DNA of 64,000 nt from Trinickia soli (GTDB taxonomy: Bacteria; Pseudomonadota; Gammaproteobacteria; Burkholderiales; Burkholderiaceae), in NCBI RefSeq assembly GCF_002879855.1, contig NZ_PNYB01000002.1, positions 310,001-374,000 of the forward strand, in the 5' to 3' direction. Numbering within the stretch: position 1 is the first letter of the stretch; every line of letters starts with the position of its first letter. The notes under the pieces are model-generated. The model was not told the DNA's origin, ran no database searches, and saw only the letters and a list, made by a program, of their open reading frames with translations. This document shows positions 16,603 to 24,597 of the stretch, in pieces. Position numbers and translations under genes: made by a program.

Positions 16603-17042
16603 GCTCTCTCCTTGATCGTTGGGAGACGACAATCGCCCGTGCCCACGAAGGTGGGCGCGCCGATGCAATCGGCGCGCGCGACCCCCACCGCGCGACAATG
16701 CCGCACCGGTGCGAATAGCGGAATTCGCCGAATACGAAAAATTTAGGACTACGAATCGATGCGAAAAGGAATGTGCGTGGTGATGGTCTGCCTCGTTCTA
16801 TGGAGCATAACGGACGCGGGGCGAAATGCCGTGGCGCGTTCGCATGGAGTCGCTCGTCGGCGACTTTCATTTCTCTTTCCTTATTGCAGCTTATGCTTGA
16901 ATACGTGTGCCCGACTGCCGACTTCCGACTGCCACCACTGATTCAGTACGCGTTGCGGGGCCTAGTATAAAAACAGACAAATGGGCCGTCCAGCGAATTT
17001 TTTGTGATTTGTTTGCAATTTCGATGGCCGTACGAAGTAGCG
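16603..17042. other. 440-bp gap holding the structural-gene promoter and long leader
   Basis: No credible gene. The part at 16960-17030 is markedly richer in A+T than the surrounding DNA and contains the promoter listed separately. The remaining 355 bases would be an unusually long 5' leader of the sheath mRNA. Short open frames on both strands here show no family resemblance. Confidence 0.7.
16964..16992 (-). promoter_or_regulatory. Candidate sigma70 promoter for sheath-tube-baseplate genes
   Basis: On the minus strand TGGACG (16992-16987, four of six matches to the -35 consensus) is separated by exactly 17 bases from TATACT (16969-16964, five of six matches to -10). It sits in a local A+T-rich patch upstream of the sheath gene. 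Confidence 0.55.
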
Positions 17043-18182
17043 CTATAGATAAACGAAAACGTCGGCCACCGCGTCTTGCGTCCCCCCGCTACCCGCGCCC
17101 TCCGCAACTGAAGGCTGGTACGACGACAACCCGCGCGTCACATCGGGAAACGGCAACGTGACCGCCTCGGGCAAGCCGTCACCCTTCAGCGCGATCGCCA
17201 TGGCCTCGCCCAGCCGCTCACCGACGCGCAGCGCACCGGTCGACGTGAACACGACGGCGTTGCGTCCGTCGACCGACAGCGGCGCATCGGCCCGGACGAA
17301 CTCGATCGGCTCCGTTCTCTGGCCGCGTCCCGCGCGCCGCCACGTCCCTTCGATATGCCAGCCGTCGCTCGTTTGCGAGGCATGCGGCACGATCAGATAT
17401 CGCCACTTCAATGCGCGCGCATCGAGGGCGATCGTATAACGCTGCGCCATGACATGGCCGTTCGCGTCCAAACAGGCCGCGTTGCCGGAGCCATCCGCGG
17501 CGGCGACGGCGCGCGGATGAATCGTGATCATCGCGAAGACGCCGCTCAACGGCGCATCGGTCAGAAAGAAAGGCCAATCTTCGACGCCCGGTGCCGAGAG
17601 AATGTAGCGTCCCTCCGGTTGAGATGGCATCGCGAGCGATACCTGTCGTACGGCCGGCGCGATCGCCTGCGGGCCGAGCACGACCGAACCCGTCACTGCA
17701 TCGCGCACCGTGACTTGCGAAACGGGCGCGTCGGCATGAAACCGCAAACGCCGCGAAACGCAGGCAAGCGCGCCCAGCGCGAACGGCGTGCCGGCCGGAT
17801 GAAGCAGCGGGTAAGGCTTGCCGTCGAATGTGGCCGCCCCGCCCCCAACGTTGTCGAAGGCATAGAGCGAGACGCCGGGCGTCGCCAGCGGCTGCGCATC
17901 AATCGCCGTGTAATTGGCGAGCGGCGCAAAGCCGCTGGCGAGCGTGAACGTGAACGATTCGCGCGCGCTCAGATCGAGCAGCGAGCCAGGCACGTCGCTT
18001 TGCTGCGCCGCTTCGTCGAAATACATCTCGCCGCCTTGCGCGGTCGGTTTGAACAGCAACCGGTATCTGCGCATGAGTTGCTCGCAGGCACCGGTGGGCT
18101 GGATGCGGACGCCGACGCACCAGCCGCTGCTGAACCAGGTGTGCCGTACTTCGAGCGCGAACAGCAGGCGATAGCGACTCAT
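17043..18182 (-). CDS. Uncharacterised eCIS-locus protein, 379 aa
   Basis: I do not recognise a named family. The protein starts SRYRLLFALEVRHTWFSSG and has RRYRLLFKPTAQGGEMYF about 35 residues later, a near-repeat of the RYRLLF motif. Then come beta-rich segments, including SLLDLSARESFTFTLASG and FHADAPVSQVTVRD, and a weakly ordered Gly/Ser-rich C-terminus. There is no signal peptide, membrane helix or catalytic motif. The ATG at 18182 overlaps the DUF4255 stop as TGATG, so the two are translationally linked; a GTG three bases upstream is an alternative. Lying between the cap-type protein and the sheath, it probably belongs to particle assembly or termination. I recall proteins with a similar RYRLLF opening in other eCIS loci, but without an assigned job. 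Confidence 0.75.
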   Translation of the reverse strand: MSRYRLLFALEVRHTWFSSGWCVGVRIQPTGACEQLMRRYRLLFKPTAQGGEMYFDEAAQQSDVPGSLLDLSARESFTFTLASGFAPLANYTAIDAQPLATPGVSLYAFDNVGGGAATFDGKPYPLLHPAGTPFALGALACVSRRLRFHADAPVSQVTVRDAVTGSVVLGPQAIAPAVRQVSLAMPSQPEGRYILSAPGVEDWPFFLTDAPLSGVFAMITIHPRAVAAADGSGNAACLDANGHVMAQRYTIALDARALKWRYLIVPHASQTSDGWHIEGTWRRAGRGQRTEPIEFVRADAPLSVDGRNAVVFTSTGALRVGERLGEAMAIALKGDGLPEAVTLPFPDVTRGLSSYQPSVAEGAGSGGTQDAVADVFVYL

Positions 18183-18784
18183 CACCGCGTCCCGACTTCG
18201 GTTTCCGCGCCACCGACGGCGGGATCGTATGCACTGGCCCAGCCTTGCTGCACGCTGAGCATGCGAACCTTATACAAGGCACTCGGCAGCGCGTCGGCGC
18301 CGAGGATCGTCCATACGTTGCCGAGCATCGCCAGATCGCAGCTGACCAGTTCGACCGAAAGGCGATCGATGCCGGCCGGCAGCGCAGGTGCATTTTGCGG
18401 CGAGAACAACGGCCGTGCCTGGAAGAAGCCGATTGCCGCGCTGAGCATCTTGAGCGCCTCGCGATACTGCGCGCCGAACGAGGCCGCCACGATGATGTTC
18501 AAATTGAGCGGCAACGGCGCGGCCATGCGGGCGAAGCCGCCCGGCGCCGCACTCGCCGGGCTGGTGCCGGGCCGCTCGCGCACGGGCATCGACGCCGCAG
18601 CAGCCGCCCCTTCCTTCTCGATACTGAGGAGCGTGACGACGAGCTTGTTGTCGATGCCGGCAGGCAGCGCGCCGTCGGGCGCGGCGAGGCTCGACAAAAC
18701 GGCGGCCGGTTCGCCGCCTGGCCCGCGCGGCGCGAGAAAGCGATTGAGCTCGTCGAGCAAAAAGACGAGCGCCTTGTCGATCAT
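18182..18784 (-). CDS. DUF4255 tail-terminator protein, Afp16/Pvc16-like
   Basis: A 200-aa protein of the DUF4255 (Pvc16 N-terminal) family. The start MIDKALVFLLDELNRFL and the sequence KLVVTLLSIEKEG are the family's signature, followed by PLPLNLNIIVAASF, YREALKMLSAAIGFFQ and a C-terminal LPAGIDRLSVELVS. In the Afp and PVC systems this protein caps the tube and sheath and fixes particle length. A ribosome site (AGGAGTCC) lies just before ATG 18784; the longer frame upstream to 18895 is Arg-rich and would overlap the ATPase gene. It follows the AAA+ gene after 40 bases. Confidence 0.88.
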   Translation of the reverse strand: MIDKALVFLLDELNRFLAPRGPGGEPAAVLSSLAAPDGALPAGIDNKLVVTLLSIEKEGAAAAASMPVRERPGTSPASAAPGGFARMAAPLPLNLNIIVAASFGAQYREALKMLSAAIGFFQARPLFSPQNAPALPAGIDRLSVELVSCDLAMLGNVWTILGADALPSALYKVRMLSVQQGWASAYDPAVGGAETEVGTR

Positions 18785-18824
18785 AAGGACTCCTGATTGA
18801 ACCGCCGCCCGTCTGTGGGTACCT

Positions 18825-20300
18825 TCATGGCGTCTTGCCGTCCTTGCGGAACTCGCGCCGTACGCCTTCCACGATATCGGCCTGACGTATCGCATCGTCG
18901 CCGCGGCGCGCGGTCGCCAGCGCCGCGTGACGCAATACGTTCGTGATCGCGCCTCCCGTCACCTCGTATTCGGCGGCGATCCGCTCGAAATCGACATCGG
19001 CTGCGAGCCGTGGCCCGCGTTCGAATGCATTGCGCCAAAGCGCAGCGCGCTCCGCGGGCCCCGGTGCCGGGAAGTAGATCATCGATTGAAAACGCCGTGC
19101 GAACGCTTCGTCGATATTGCCCTTCAGATTCGACGCGAGAATGACGATGCCCGGAAAATCCTCGACCCGCTGCAGCAGATAGGCGACTTCCTGATTCGCG
19201 TAGCGATCGTTCGCGCTCGTCGTCGCCGTTCGCTTGCCGAACAATGCGTCGGCTTCGTCGAAGAACAGGATCCAGTCGCGGCGCTCGCCCTCGTCGAATA
19301 CATGGGCGAGATTCTTTTCCGTCTCGCCGATGTATTTCGACACGACCAACGAGAGATCGATGCGATAGACGTCGAGCCCCGTCGATTTGCCGAGCAGCGT
19401 GGCGGTCAGCGTCTTGCCGGTGCCGGGCGGCCCGTAGAACAGGCTTCGATAGCCGCGCTTGATATGACGCGAGAGTTGCCAGGTGTCGAGCAGCGTCGAG
19501 CGATGCTCGATCCACGCGCGCAGTTCGTCCACTTCGGCGCGCACCGCGGGCTGCAACACGAGATCGCTCCAATCGAGCGGCGTCGTCAGCAGGCGTGCCG
19601 GAAAAGCGCTGCCGTACTCGGGGCCGCTTTCGACACCTCGCACGATGCGCGACAACGTCAGCGCGTCGATCAGAAGCGGCGCTGCCGCGCTGTTGTGCGC
19701 GTGTTCCGCCACGTCCAGGTGCAGGACGCGTGCGGCGCGCAGCGCATGGCGCGGGTCGGCAAGCCGGGTCAGATGCAACCTGCGTTCGAGGATACGCGCG
19801 CCGCCCACGACGAATGCCGCTGTTTCGAGCGTCGGCCAGAAGCCCGTATGCGCGCTGCGCGGCGCGCCGCCGAATTCCGAGAACGCGCGCTCGAAGTTGG
19901 GGTTGCGCGCAAAAAACGGATCGAGCACCTGCGGACGAATGTGCGGGGCGAGCGCCAGCGCCAGCGTGACGCGCTCGTCGAATGCGCCGGCATGAGCACG
20001 AACGATCTGCGCGTAATACGTCGAGGAAGCGTCAAGCGACGGTGCAGCGATCGCAGTGACGTCCGCGACGTCGCAGGGCTGCCCGAAGTAGAGCCGCAGC
20101 GAGGCATCGATGAGATCGGCCAGCCACGTCATCTCCGCGTCCAGCACGCGCGCGGCCTCGGCCACGGCGGCACTCGCGGCAATGGCGGCATCAGCCGGAG
20201 CGCCGAAAGCACTGCGGGCATCGTCCGCGTGTGTTTCGCGCACAGCCTGCGCCAGCGCTACGCCGAATTCCCCGTCGGCTGGATCGGATATGGTGGCCAT
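18825..20300 (-). CDS. AAA+ ATPase of the contractile injection system, Afp15-like
   Basis: A 491-aa AAA+ protein. Residues 290-297 are the Walker A motif GPPGTGKT and residues 344-351 (ILFFDEAD) the Walker B motif; DEAFARRFQSMIYFPAP contains sensor and arginine-finger region residues, and a C-terminal lid of about 90 residues follows. The N-terminal 270 residues are helical and specific to eCIS ATPases. Afp15-type ATPases are needed for assembly or remodelling of the particle in known systems and are a standard marker gene separating eCIS from prophage tails. It is the first gene of the cluster, behind its own promoter-like sequence and a small hairpin. No clear Shine-Dalgarno sequence precedes ATG 20300. 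Confidence 0.92.
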   Translation of the reverse strand: MATISDPADGEFGVALAQAVRETHADDARSAFGAPADAAIAASAAVAEAARVLDAEMTWLADLIDASLRLYFGQPCDVADVTAIAAPSLDASSTYYAQIVRAHAGAFDERVTLALALAPHIRPQVLDPFFARNPNFERAFSEFGGAPRSAHTGFWPTLETAAFVVGGARILERRLHLTRLADPRHALRAARVLHLDVAEHAHNSAAAPLLIDALTLSRIVRGVESGPEYGSAFPARLLTTPLDWSDLVLQPAVRAEVDELRAWIEHRSTLLDTWQLSRHIKRGYRSLFYGPPGTGKTLTATLLGKSTGLDVYRIDLSLVVSKYIGETEKNLAHVFDEGERRDWILFFDEADALFGKRTATTSANDRYANQEVAYLLQRVEDFPGIVILASNLKGNIDEAFARRFQSMIYFPAPGPAERAALWRNAFERGPRLAADVDFERIAAEYEVTGGAITNVLRHAALATARRGDDAIRQADIVEGVRREFRKDGKTP

Positions 20301-20319
20301 TGTTATCGGTTTGTAATGT

Positions 20320-20333
20320 CCTGCGTGTGCAGG
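20320..20333 (-). promoter_or_regulatory. Small hairpin in the leader of the AAA+ gene
   Basis: CCTGC and GCAGG flank a four-base loop (20325-20328), 20 bases before the ATPase start and downstream of the candidate promoter. It would be a stable stem in the 5' leader and may affect translation of a gene that lacks an obvious ribosome site. Function not established. Confidence 0.35.
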
Positions 20334-20342
20334 CGCCCGCGC

Positions 20343-20371
20343 ATCGTAAGGCCATTCTTTTGTTCAGACAA
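20343..20371 (-). promoter_or_regulatory. Candidate sigma70 promoter of the eCIS assembly genes
   Basis: On the minus strand TTGTCT (20371-20366) and TACGAT (20348-20343) are spaced by 17 bases and match four of six consensus positions each. The element lies between the LysR stop and the AAA+ ATPase start, 43 bases before the ATG. Confidence 0.5.
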
Positions 20372-20388
20372 TAGGTATAGCGCGTACC

Positions 20389-21261
20389 CTACACCGCTGC
20401 TTCGAATTCGCGCGCAACGATGTCGATGAAGGCTTGCACGCGCGCGGTCTTGTAGAGGTCGGCGTGCGCGACGAGCCAGACATCGAAACGATCGAGGCGC
20501 TTGCGCATCACACGCACGAGCTCGGGCTCCGAGTCTGCCCGAAAGCACGGCAGTTCGGTCACGCCCAGCCCGCAGATTGCCGCTTCGAACAGCATCATCG
20601 TCGATGAAGTCTGGAACGCCACGTTGCCCCGATGAGTCGGCTCGCCGCACAAGGCGTCCCACATCGACGGCACGACGGCCCGTTGATACATGACGAGGTC
20701 GTGGCCTTCGAATGCCTCGCCCTCTCGCGGCTCGCCACGTGCGGCGAGGTACGCGCGCGAAGCATAAAGGCCCGTTTCGAGCTGGGCGAGCCGGCGCACA
20801 ATCAAGTCGGGCGATTCCGGCCGCAACGTGCGAATCGCAATATCGGCCTCGCGCCGCGTCAGATTCGCCATGTTCGGCGATGTCACGCACACGACGTCGA
20901 TGCCGGGATGGAGCGCGCGCACCTTCGCAATCGCCGGCACGACGAAGCGCTTGCCAAGCGAATCGGTGGTCGCGACACGAACCGTGCCGCACAGTTGATC
21001 GTCCATCCCGACGATGCGCCGTTCGATCTGATGCACGGCCTGCTCGATCGCCTCCGCCGGCCCCATCAATGCCTCGCCCGCCGACGTCAGCACGTACATC
21101 GTCGGCGTGCGTAGAAAGAGCCGCGCCGACAGCGCCTCTTCGAGCGCGGCGATGCGCCGGCCGACGGTGGCCTGGTCGACACCTAAGCGCGCAGCAGCCC
21201 CGCGCAGCGTACCCGTGCGGGCTACGGCCAGAAAAAAACGTGCGTTGTCCCAGTTCGTCAT
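20389..21261 (-). CDS. LysR-family transcriptional regulator
   Basis: A 290-aa LysR regulator. The N-terminal winged helix (residues 4-63: RFFLAVARTGTLRGAAARLGVDQ, VGRRIAALEEAL, LFLRTP) is intact, and the remainder is the substrate-binding-like effector domain (GTVRVATTDSLGKRFVVPAI onward). ATG 21261 matches the usual NWDNARFFLAV opening; the frame runs 66 bases further upstream without resemblance to the family. It is divergent from a DHA2 exporter, the classic layout of a LysR gene controlling its neighbour, and a perfect inverted repeat lies between them (21298-21313). It is also immediately upstream of the eCIS operon on the same strand, so readthrough or regulation of that operon is possible but not shown. 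Confidence 0.92.
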   Translation of the reverse strand: MTNWDNARFFLAVARTGTLRGAAARLGVDQATVGRRIAALEEALSARLFLRTPTMYVLTSAGEALMGPAEAIEQAVHQIERRIVGMDDQLCGTVRVATTDSLGKRFVVPAIAKVRALHPGIDVVCVTSPNMANLTRREADIAIRTLRPESPDLIVRRLAQLETGLYASRAYLAARGEPREGEAFEGHDLVMYQRAVVPSMWDALCGEPTHRGNVAFQTSSTMMLFEAAICGLGVTELPCFRADSEPELVRVMRKRLDRFDVWLVAHADLYKTARVQAFIDIVAREFEAAV

Positions 21262-21297
21262 CGCAAGTCCACAAGCCTTCGCAGGCGTAGCTGACAT

Positions 21298-21313
21298 GAT
21301 GCAAATATGCATC
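21298..21313. promoter_or_regulatory. Inverted repeat, candidate LysR operator
   Basis: GATGCA and TGCATC flank AATA, a perfect 16-base palindrome 37 bases upstream of the LysR start and 88 bases upstream of the exporter start. A T-N(11)-A pattern inside such a palindrome is typical of LysR sites. Its role is inferred from position only. Confidence 0.45.
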
Positions 21314-21400
21314 ACTGATCTGCACAATCACTGCTTTATTGCAGCGCGGACAGTTTATAGACTTGCGCCATCGATCGCCACTTCCCGAGCCGGAGCCACC

Positions 21401-22849
21401 ATGACCGACTGCGCCGCCCAACCCGTCACGCCCGACCGTTGCGCCGAACGGCGCGAAGCCACACGGCGGCGCCTGACGCTTGCCTGCGTCGCGAGCGGGA
21501 TGTTCATGGCCGTGCTGGACACGACGATCGTCAACGTTGCCCTGCCTGCGATGCGCGCGCATCTTGGGGCCTCCGTCGCGGGGCTCGCCTGGATCGTCGA
21601 TGCCTACACGTTGAGCTTCGCCGCGCTGATCCTTGCCGGCGGCGTCGCGTCGGACCGGTTCGGCGCGAAGGCGGTCTATCTGTGGGGCTTGGCGTTATTC
21701 GTGGCCGCCTCCGCGGGCTGCGGGCTCGCTCCGTCGGTCGGTACGCTTGTCGCTGCGCGCTTCGTGCAAGGCATCGGCGCGGCGCTGTTTCTGCCCGCCT
21801 CGCTCGCCATCGTGCGTGCCACATTCGACGATCCTGCACAGCGCGCCCGCGCCATCGCCGCCTGGGCCGGGATCGCGTCGGTTGCGGCCGCTATCGGGCC
21901 CGTGGCCGGTGGATTGCTCGTCGATGCGTTCGGCTGGCGCAGCGCGTTCCTCGTGAACGTCCCGACCGGCATCGCCGCCCTCGCAGGTGCGTTGATGGTT
22001 GTGCGCGCAACGATCCACGCGCACACGCGGCGCTTCGATCTGGGCGGCCAGATTGCCAGCACGGTGGCCCTCGCCGCACTGTGCTTTGCAGCCATCGAAT
22101 TACCGACACGTGGAATCGGCGCACGCGAAGTGCTCGGAGCCATCGCCATCGCTATCGTCGCCACAGGCGTATTGATTGCCATCGAACGCCGTATCGCCGA
22201 ACCGATGGTTCCGCTCGCGTGGTTCCGCAACACGACCTTCGTTGCGATGAACGTGAGCGGCACGTTGGTCTACGTCGGCTACTTCGGCTTGCTGTTCGTG
22301 CTGAGCCTTTACCTGCACGGAGTCCGCGGGCTCGACGCACGGCATACGGGGCTCGCGATGTTGCCTATGGCCGTGACCTTGTCGCTCGGCAACGTATTGG
22401 CCGGCAAATTGCAGGGACGCGCCGGCGCTGCGCGCCTGATGACGATCGGCCTTGCGCTCGCGACGATCGCCGGGCCCGCGATGGCTGCCGCGCTCGACCT
22501 GCACGCGGCATGGTGGCTCGTCGTTGCCGCGATGGCTGCGTTCGGCACCGGCACGGCGCTATCGGTGCCGCCGATGATCGCGACCGTCCTCGAACAAGTG
22601 CCGGCCGAATCCGCGGGCGTCGCATCGGGCTTGCTCAATGCCTTGCGGCAAGCGGGCAGCTTGCTAGGCGTTGCATTCGCGGGTGCGGCAACCCTGCTGT
22701 GCGCGCATCTTTCGACGGCGCTGATCGTCGTGGGCGCGATGGCCGGCGTCACTTATGCGGGCTCTGTGCTGCTGGCTGCCCGCGCACTTTACGCTGGCGC
22801 CAAAGACAGAGCAGATCGCACGCCACATGCGCGGCCGCAATCGCAGTAA
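21401..22849 (+). CDS. DHA2-family MFS drug exporter, 14 TM
   Basis: A 482-aa inner-membrane proton/drug antiporter. The opening TM carries AVLDTTIVNVALPAM (motif D1 of the 14-TM DHA2 group), motif A appears as GGVASDRFGAKAVYLW near residue 85, and motif C as AAIGPVAGGLLVDAFGWR near residue 165. Hydrophobic segments continue regularly to residue 465. ATG 21401 has GGAG seven bases upstream and starts a short hydrophilic N-tail. Substrate unknown. It is probably controlled by the divergent LysR gene. Its last 101 bases overlap the end of the agmatinase gene on the other strand. Confidence 0.9.
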   Translation: MTDCAAQPVTPDRCAERREATRRRLTLACVASGMFMAVLDTTIVNVALPAMRAHLGASVAGLAWIVDAYTLSFAALILAGGVASDRFGAKAVYLWGLALFVAASAGCGLAPSVGTLVAARFVQGIGAALFLPASLAIVRATFDDPAQRARAIAAWAGIASVAAAIGPVAGGLLVDAFGWRSAFLVNVPTGIAALAGALMVVRATIHAHTRRFDLGGQIASTVALAALCFAAIELPTRGIGAREVLGAIAIAIVATGVLIAIERRIAEPMVPLAWFRNTTFVAMNVSGTLVYVGYFGLLFVLSLYLHGVRGLDARHTGLAMLPMAVTLSLGNVLAGKLQGRAGAARLMTIGLALATIAGPAMAAALDLHAAWWLVVAAMAAFGTGTALSVPPMIATVLEQVPAESAGVASGLLNALRQAGSLLGVAFAGAATLLCAHLSTALIVVGAMAGVTYAGSVLLAARALYAGAKDRADRTPHARPQSQ

Positions 22850-23735
22850 TGTCCGCATGATCGTAGGCGGGCGCGACTTCGACGACATCGGCGCCGACGA
22901 TGTCGAGTGCATCGAGCCCGCGCACGATCGCAAGCGCTTGCGCCGACGATAAGCCGCCCGCGACGGGCGTGCCCGTGCCCGGCGCGAAGGCCGGATCGAG
23001 ACAGTCGATGTCGAAGGTCAAATAGGCGCGTCGTGCGCCGACGATGTCGACGATACGGTCGATCGCCGCCCGCGCACCGTGCTCATGGATCCACGGCGCA
23101 TCGAGCAGGTGCATGCCCATGAAGTCGTCGTTCCAAGTGCGAATCCCGATTTGAACGGAACTGGATGGATCGATCAGCCCTTCCTTGATCGCCTTGTAAA
23201 ACATCGTGCCGTGATTGAGGCTGTCCGGCTCATCGTCCGGCCAGGTATCGCAATGGGCATCGAAGTGAATTAATGAAAGCGGCGCACCATATTTCTCGGC
23301 ATGTGCGATCAGCAGCGGATAGGTGACGAAGTGATCGCCGCCGAGCGTCAGCATCCTGGCGTCGCTGCGCAAAATCGTGCGGGCATGCTCGATGATCGCG
23401 GGCTTGATCGTTGCCGGACGATGGCCGTCGAACCAACAATCGCCGTAGTCGATCACCGCGAGGTCGTCGAACGGATCGAAGCCCCACGGGTACGGCTTGA
23501 GTTCCGCGAGCTGCACGCTGGCCGCACGGACGGCCGAGGGCCCGAACCGAGCACCCGATCGAAACGTCGTGGCCAGATCGAGCGGTATGCCCGAGAGGGC
23601 GACGTCGACGCCTGCAAGCTCGCGCGTGTAGCGTCGACGCATGAACGAAAGCACGCCCGCGTAGGTGCGCTCGACCGACGATCCATAAAGCGACTGGCGC
23701 AGCACCGCGCCGTCGCCGCGAAGATGTTCTGTCAT
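22749..23735 (-). CDS. speB: Agmatinase
   Basis: A 328-aa ureohydrolase that should hydrolyse agmatine to putrescine and urea in the cytoplasm. The binuclear manganese motifs are all present: GGDHF (132-136), DAHCD (159-163) and DIDCLDP (242-248). N-terminal SGIPLDLATTFRSGARFGP is the agmatinase-type substrate loop. ATG 23735 follows a promoter with good spacing; the frame is open 69 bases further upstream, but that part has no family match. It is divergent from puuD-puuA-spuC, which would consume the putrescine made here. The 3' end overlaps the convergent exporter gene by 101 bases. Guanidinobutyrase or another ureohydrolase activity is the main alternative, since motif reading alone cannot fix the substrate. 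Confidence 0.9.
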   Translation of the reverse strand: MTEHLRGDGAVLRQSLYGSSVERTYAGVLSFMRRRYTRELAGVDVALSGIPLDLATTFRSGARFGPSAVRAASVQLAELKPYPWGFDPFDDLAVIDYGDCWFDGHRPATIKPAIIEHARTILRSDARMLTLGGDHFVTYPLLIAHAEKYGAPLSLIHFDAHCDTWPDDEPDSLNHGTMFYKAIKEGLIDPSSSVQIGIRTWNDDFMGMHLLDAPWIHEHGARAAIDRIVDIVGARRAYLTFDIDCLDPAFAPGTGTPVAGGLSSAQALAIVRGLDALDIVGADVVEVAPAYDHADITAIAAAHVACDLLCLWRQRKVRGQPAAQSPHK

Positions 23736-23883
23736 AAGGTGATTGATCCATGCCGTCCCCGCAACGTAGCAGTGTATCGAATTCGATGGGATGAACCGCA
23801 CCACTCACGTTCGTATGCATCAAATACTCGACCGCGATGAATTGCCCGACCACCCACCTTGGCCCCGTGCAGAAGAATTGGGA

Positions 23884-23913
23884 ATTATCTCAGCGCCGCG
23901 CCATCCATGCCAA
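23884..23913 (-). promoter_or_regulatory. Candidate sigma70 promoter of speB
   Basis: On the minus strand TTGGCA (23913-23908) and GATAAT (23889-23884), five of six matches each, are separated by 18 bases, 149 bases before the agmatinase start. Confidence 0.6.
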
Positions 23914-24038
23914 TTCATCGCCATCGGCCATCGAAAAAGCAGCGAATTTCGCCGCAAAACTGTGTTCGACGATGCAAAAACGGCATAACGCGGTATCTGC
24001 GCCGCCATCATAGTCGGCTCCGCATACCCAAAAAGGGT

Positions 24039-24066
24039 TTGACGGCAACTTTGGCTCGTATATCCT
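24039..24066 (+). promoter_or_regulatory. Candidate promoter toward puuD
   Basis: TTGACG (24039-24044) and TATCCT (24061-24066) with a 16-base spacer, inside an A+T-richer patch. If used, the puuD mRNA has a leader of more than 500 bases. Confidence 0.4.
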
Positions 24067-24597
24067 CACTAATAGGTTTGCTGCCGGTGATGTGTCATGC
24101 CGCGTTGCAGTAGCGTCAGCGGTGATCGATGGCGCCGCGCCGGCCGAAACCGCGCGTCCCTACTTCCTGCAGATGCTCCATGTTTAACGGGCGCGACGCA
24201 CAACACACTGAACGTCAACGAATCGAGTGTCATCGTGAGAGTCCGAGGCCCTTTGGTCAGGTGGAACCGCTGTCAGCGCGCGAATCGCTTCCGCGCCGGC
24301 CGCGCCATCGCCGACGGCTGCACCGGCAAGCTTGCGTTCCGCCGAGTCCTGTCCGTCTTCACCATCCTTTCCTGCCGCTCCATCCGGCGTCATAACGTCA
24401 CGTCTGCGCGCGCGTACATCGCCGTGCATATCGACGAAGCCGCCTCGCTGCTGCCGTAGCGCCTCCTTTCGTCCGCGGTTTCTCACGTCCCGCGCGCGTC
24501 CGTCTCACGGCCGACGTCGGCACTGTCACGTCCATCGCAAACGGCGCGCAAGCATTGACCGTTCCCGTAACGGCGCTTCACGATCGATTAGTTAGTT

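Larger units (their letters stand above)
23736..24597. other. 862-bp divergent intergenic region, speB / puuD
   Basis: Holds one promoter candidate for each direction and otherwise no convincing gene. Open frames at 24097-24459 (+) and 24184-24486 (-) are Arg-rich, lack ribosome sites and resemble nothing I know. The length leaves room for a long puuD leader (about 520 bases) or an unannotated small RNA or decayed gene. Confidence 0.6.

Noticed and set aside
1-20371. Interpretation of the cluster as a prophage or type VI secretion system
   Set aside because: No capsid, terminase, integrase or lysis genes; no TssJLM membrane complex or ClpV. Afp15-, DUF4255- and DUF5908-like genes fit eCIS.
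23898-23913. Possible sigma54 promoter (GG...GC spacing) before speB
   Set aside because: The -12 element lacks TTGC; the overlapping sigma70 pair TTGGCA/GATAAT is much better.
24184-24486. 100-codon minus-strand frame in the speB/puuD spacer
   Set aside because: No start signal or recognisable domain, and codon pattern not convincing.
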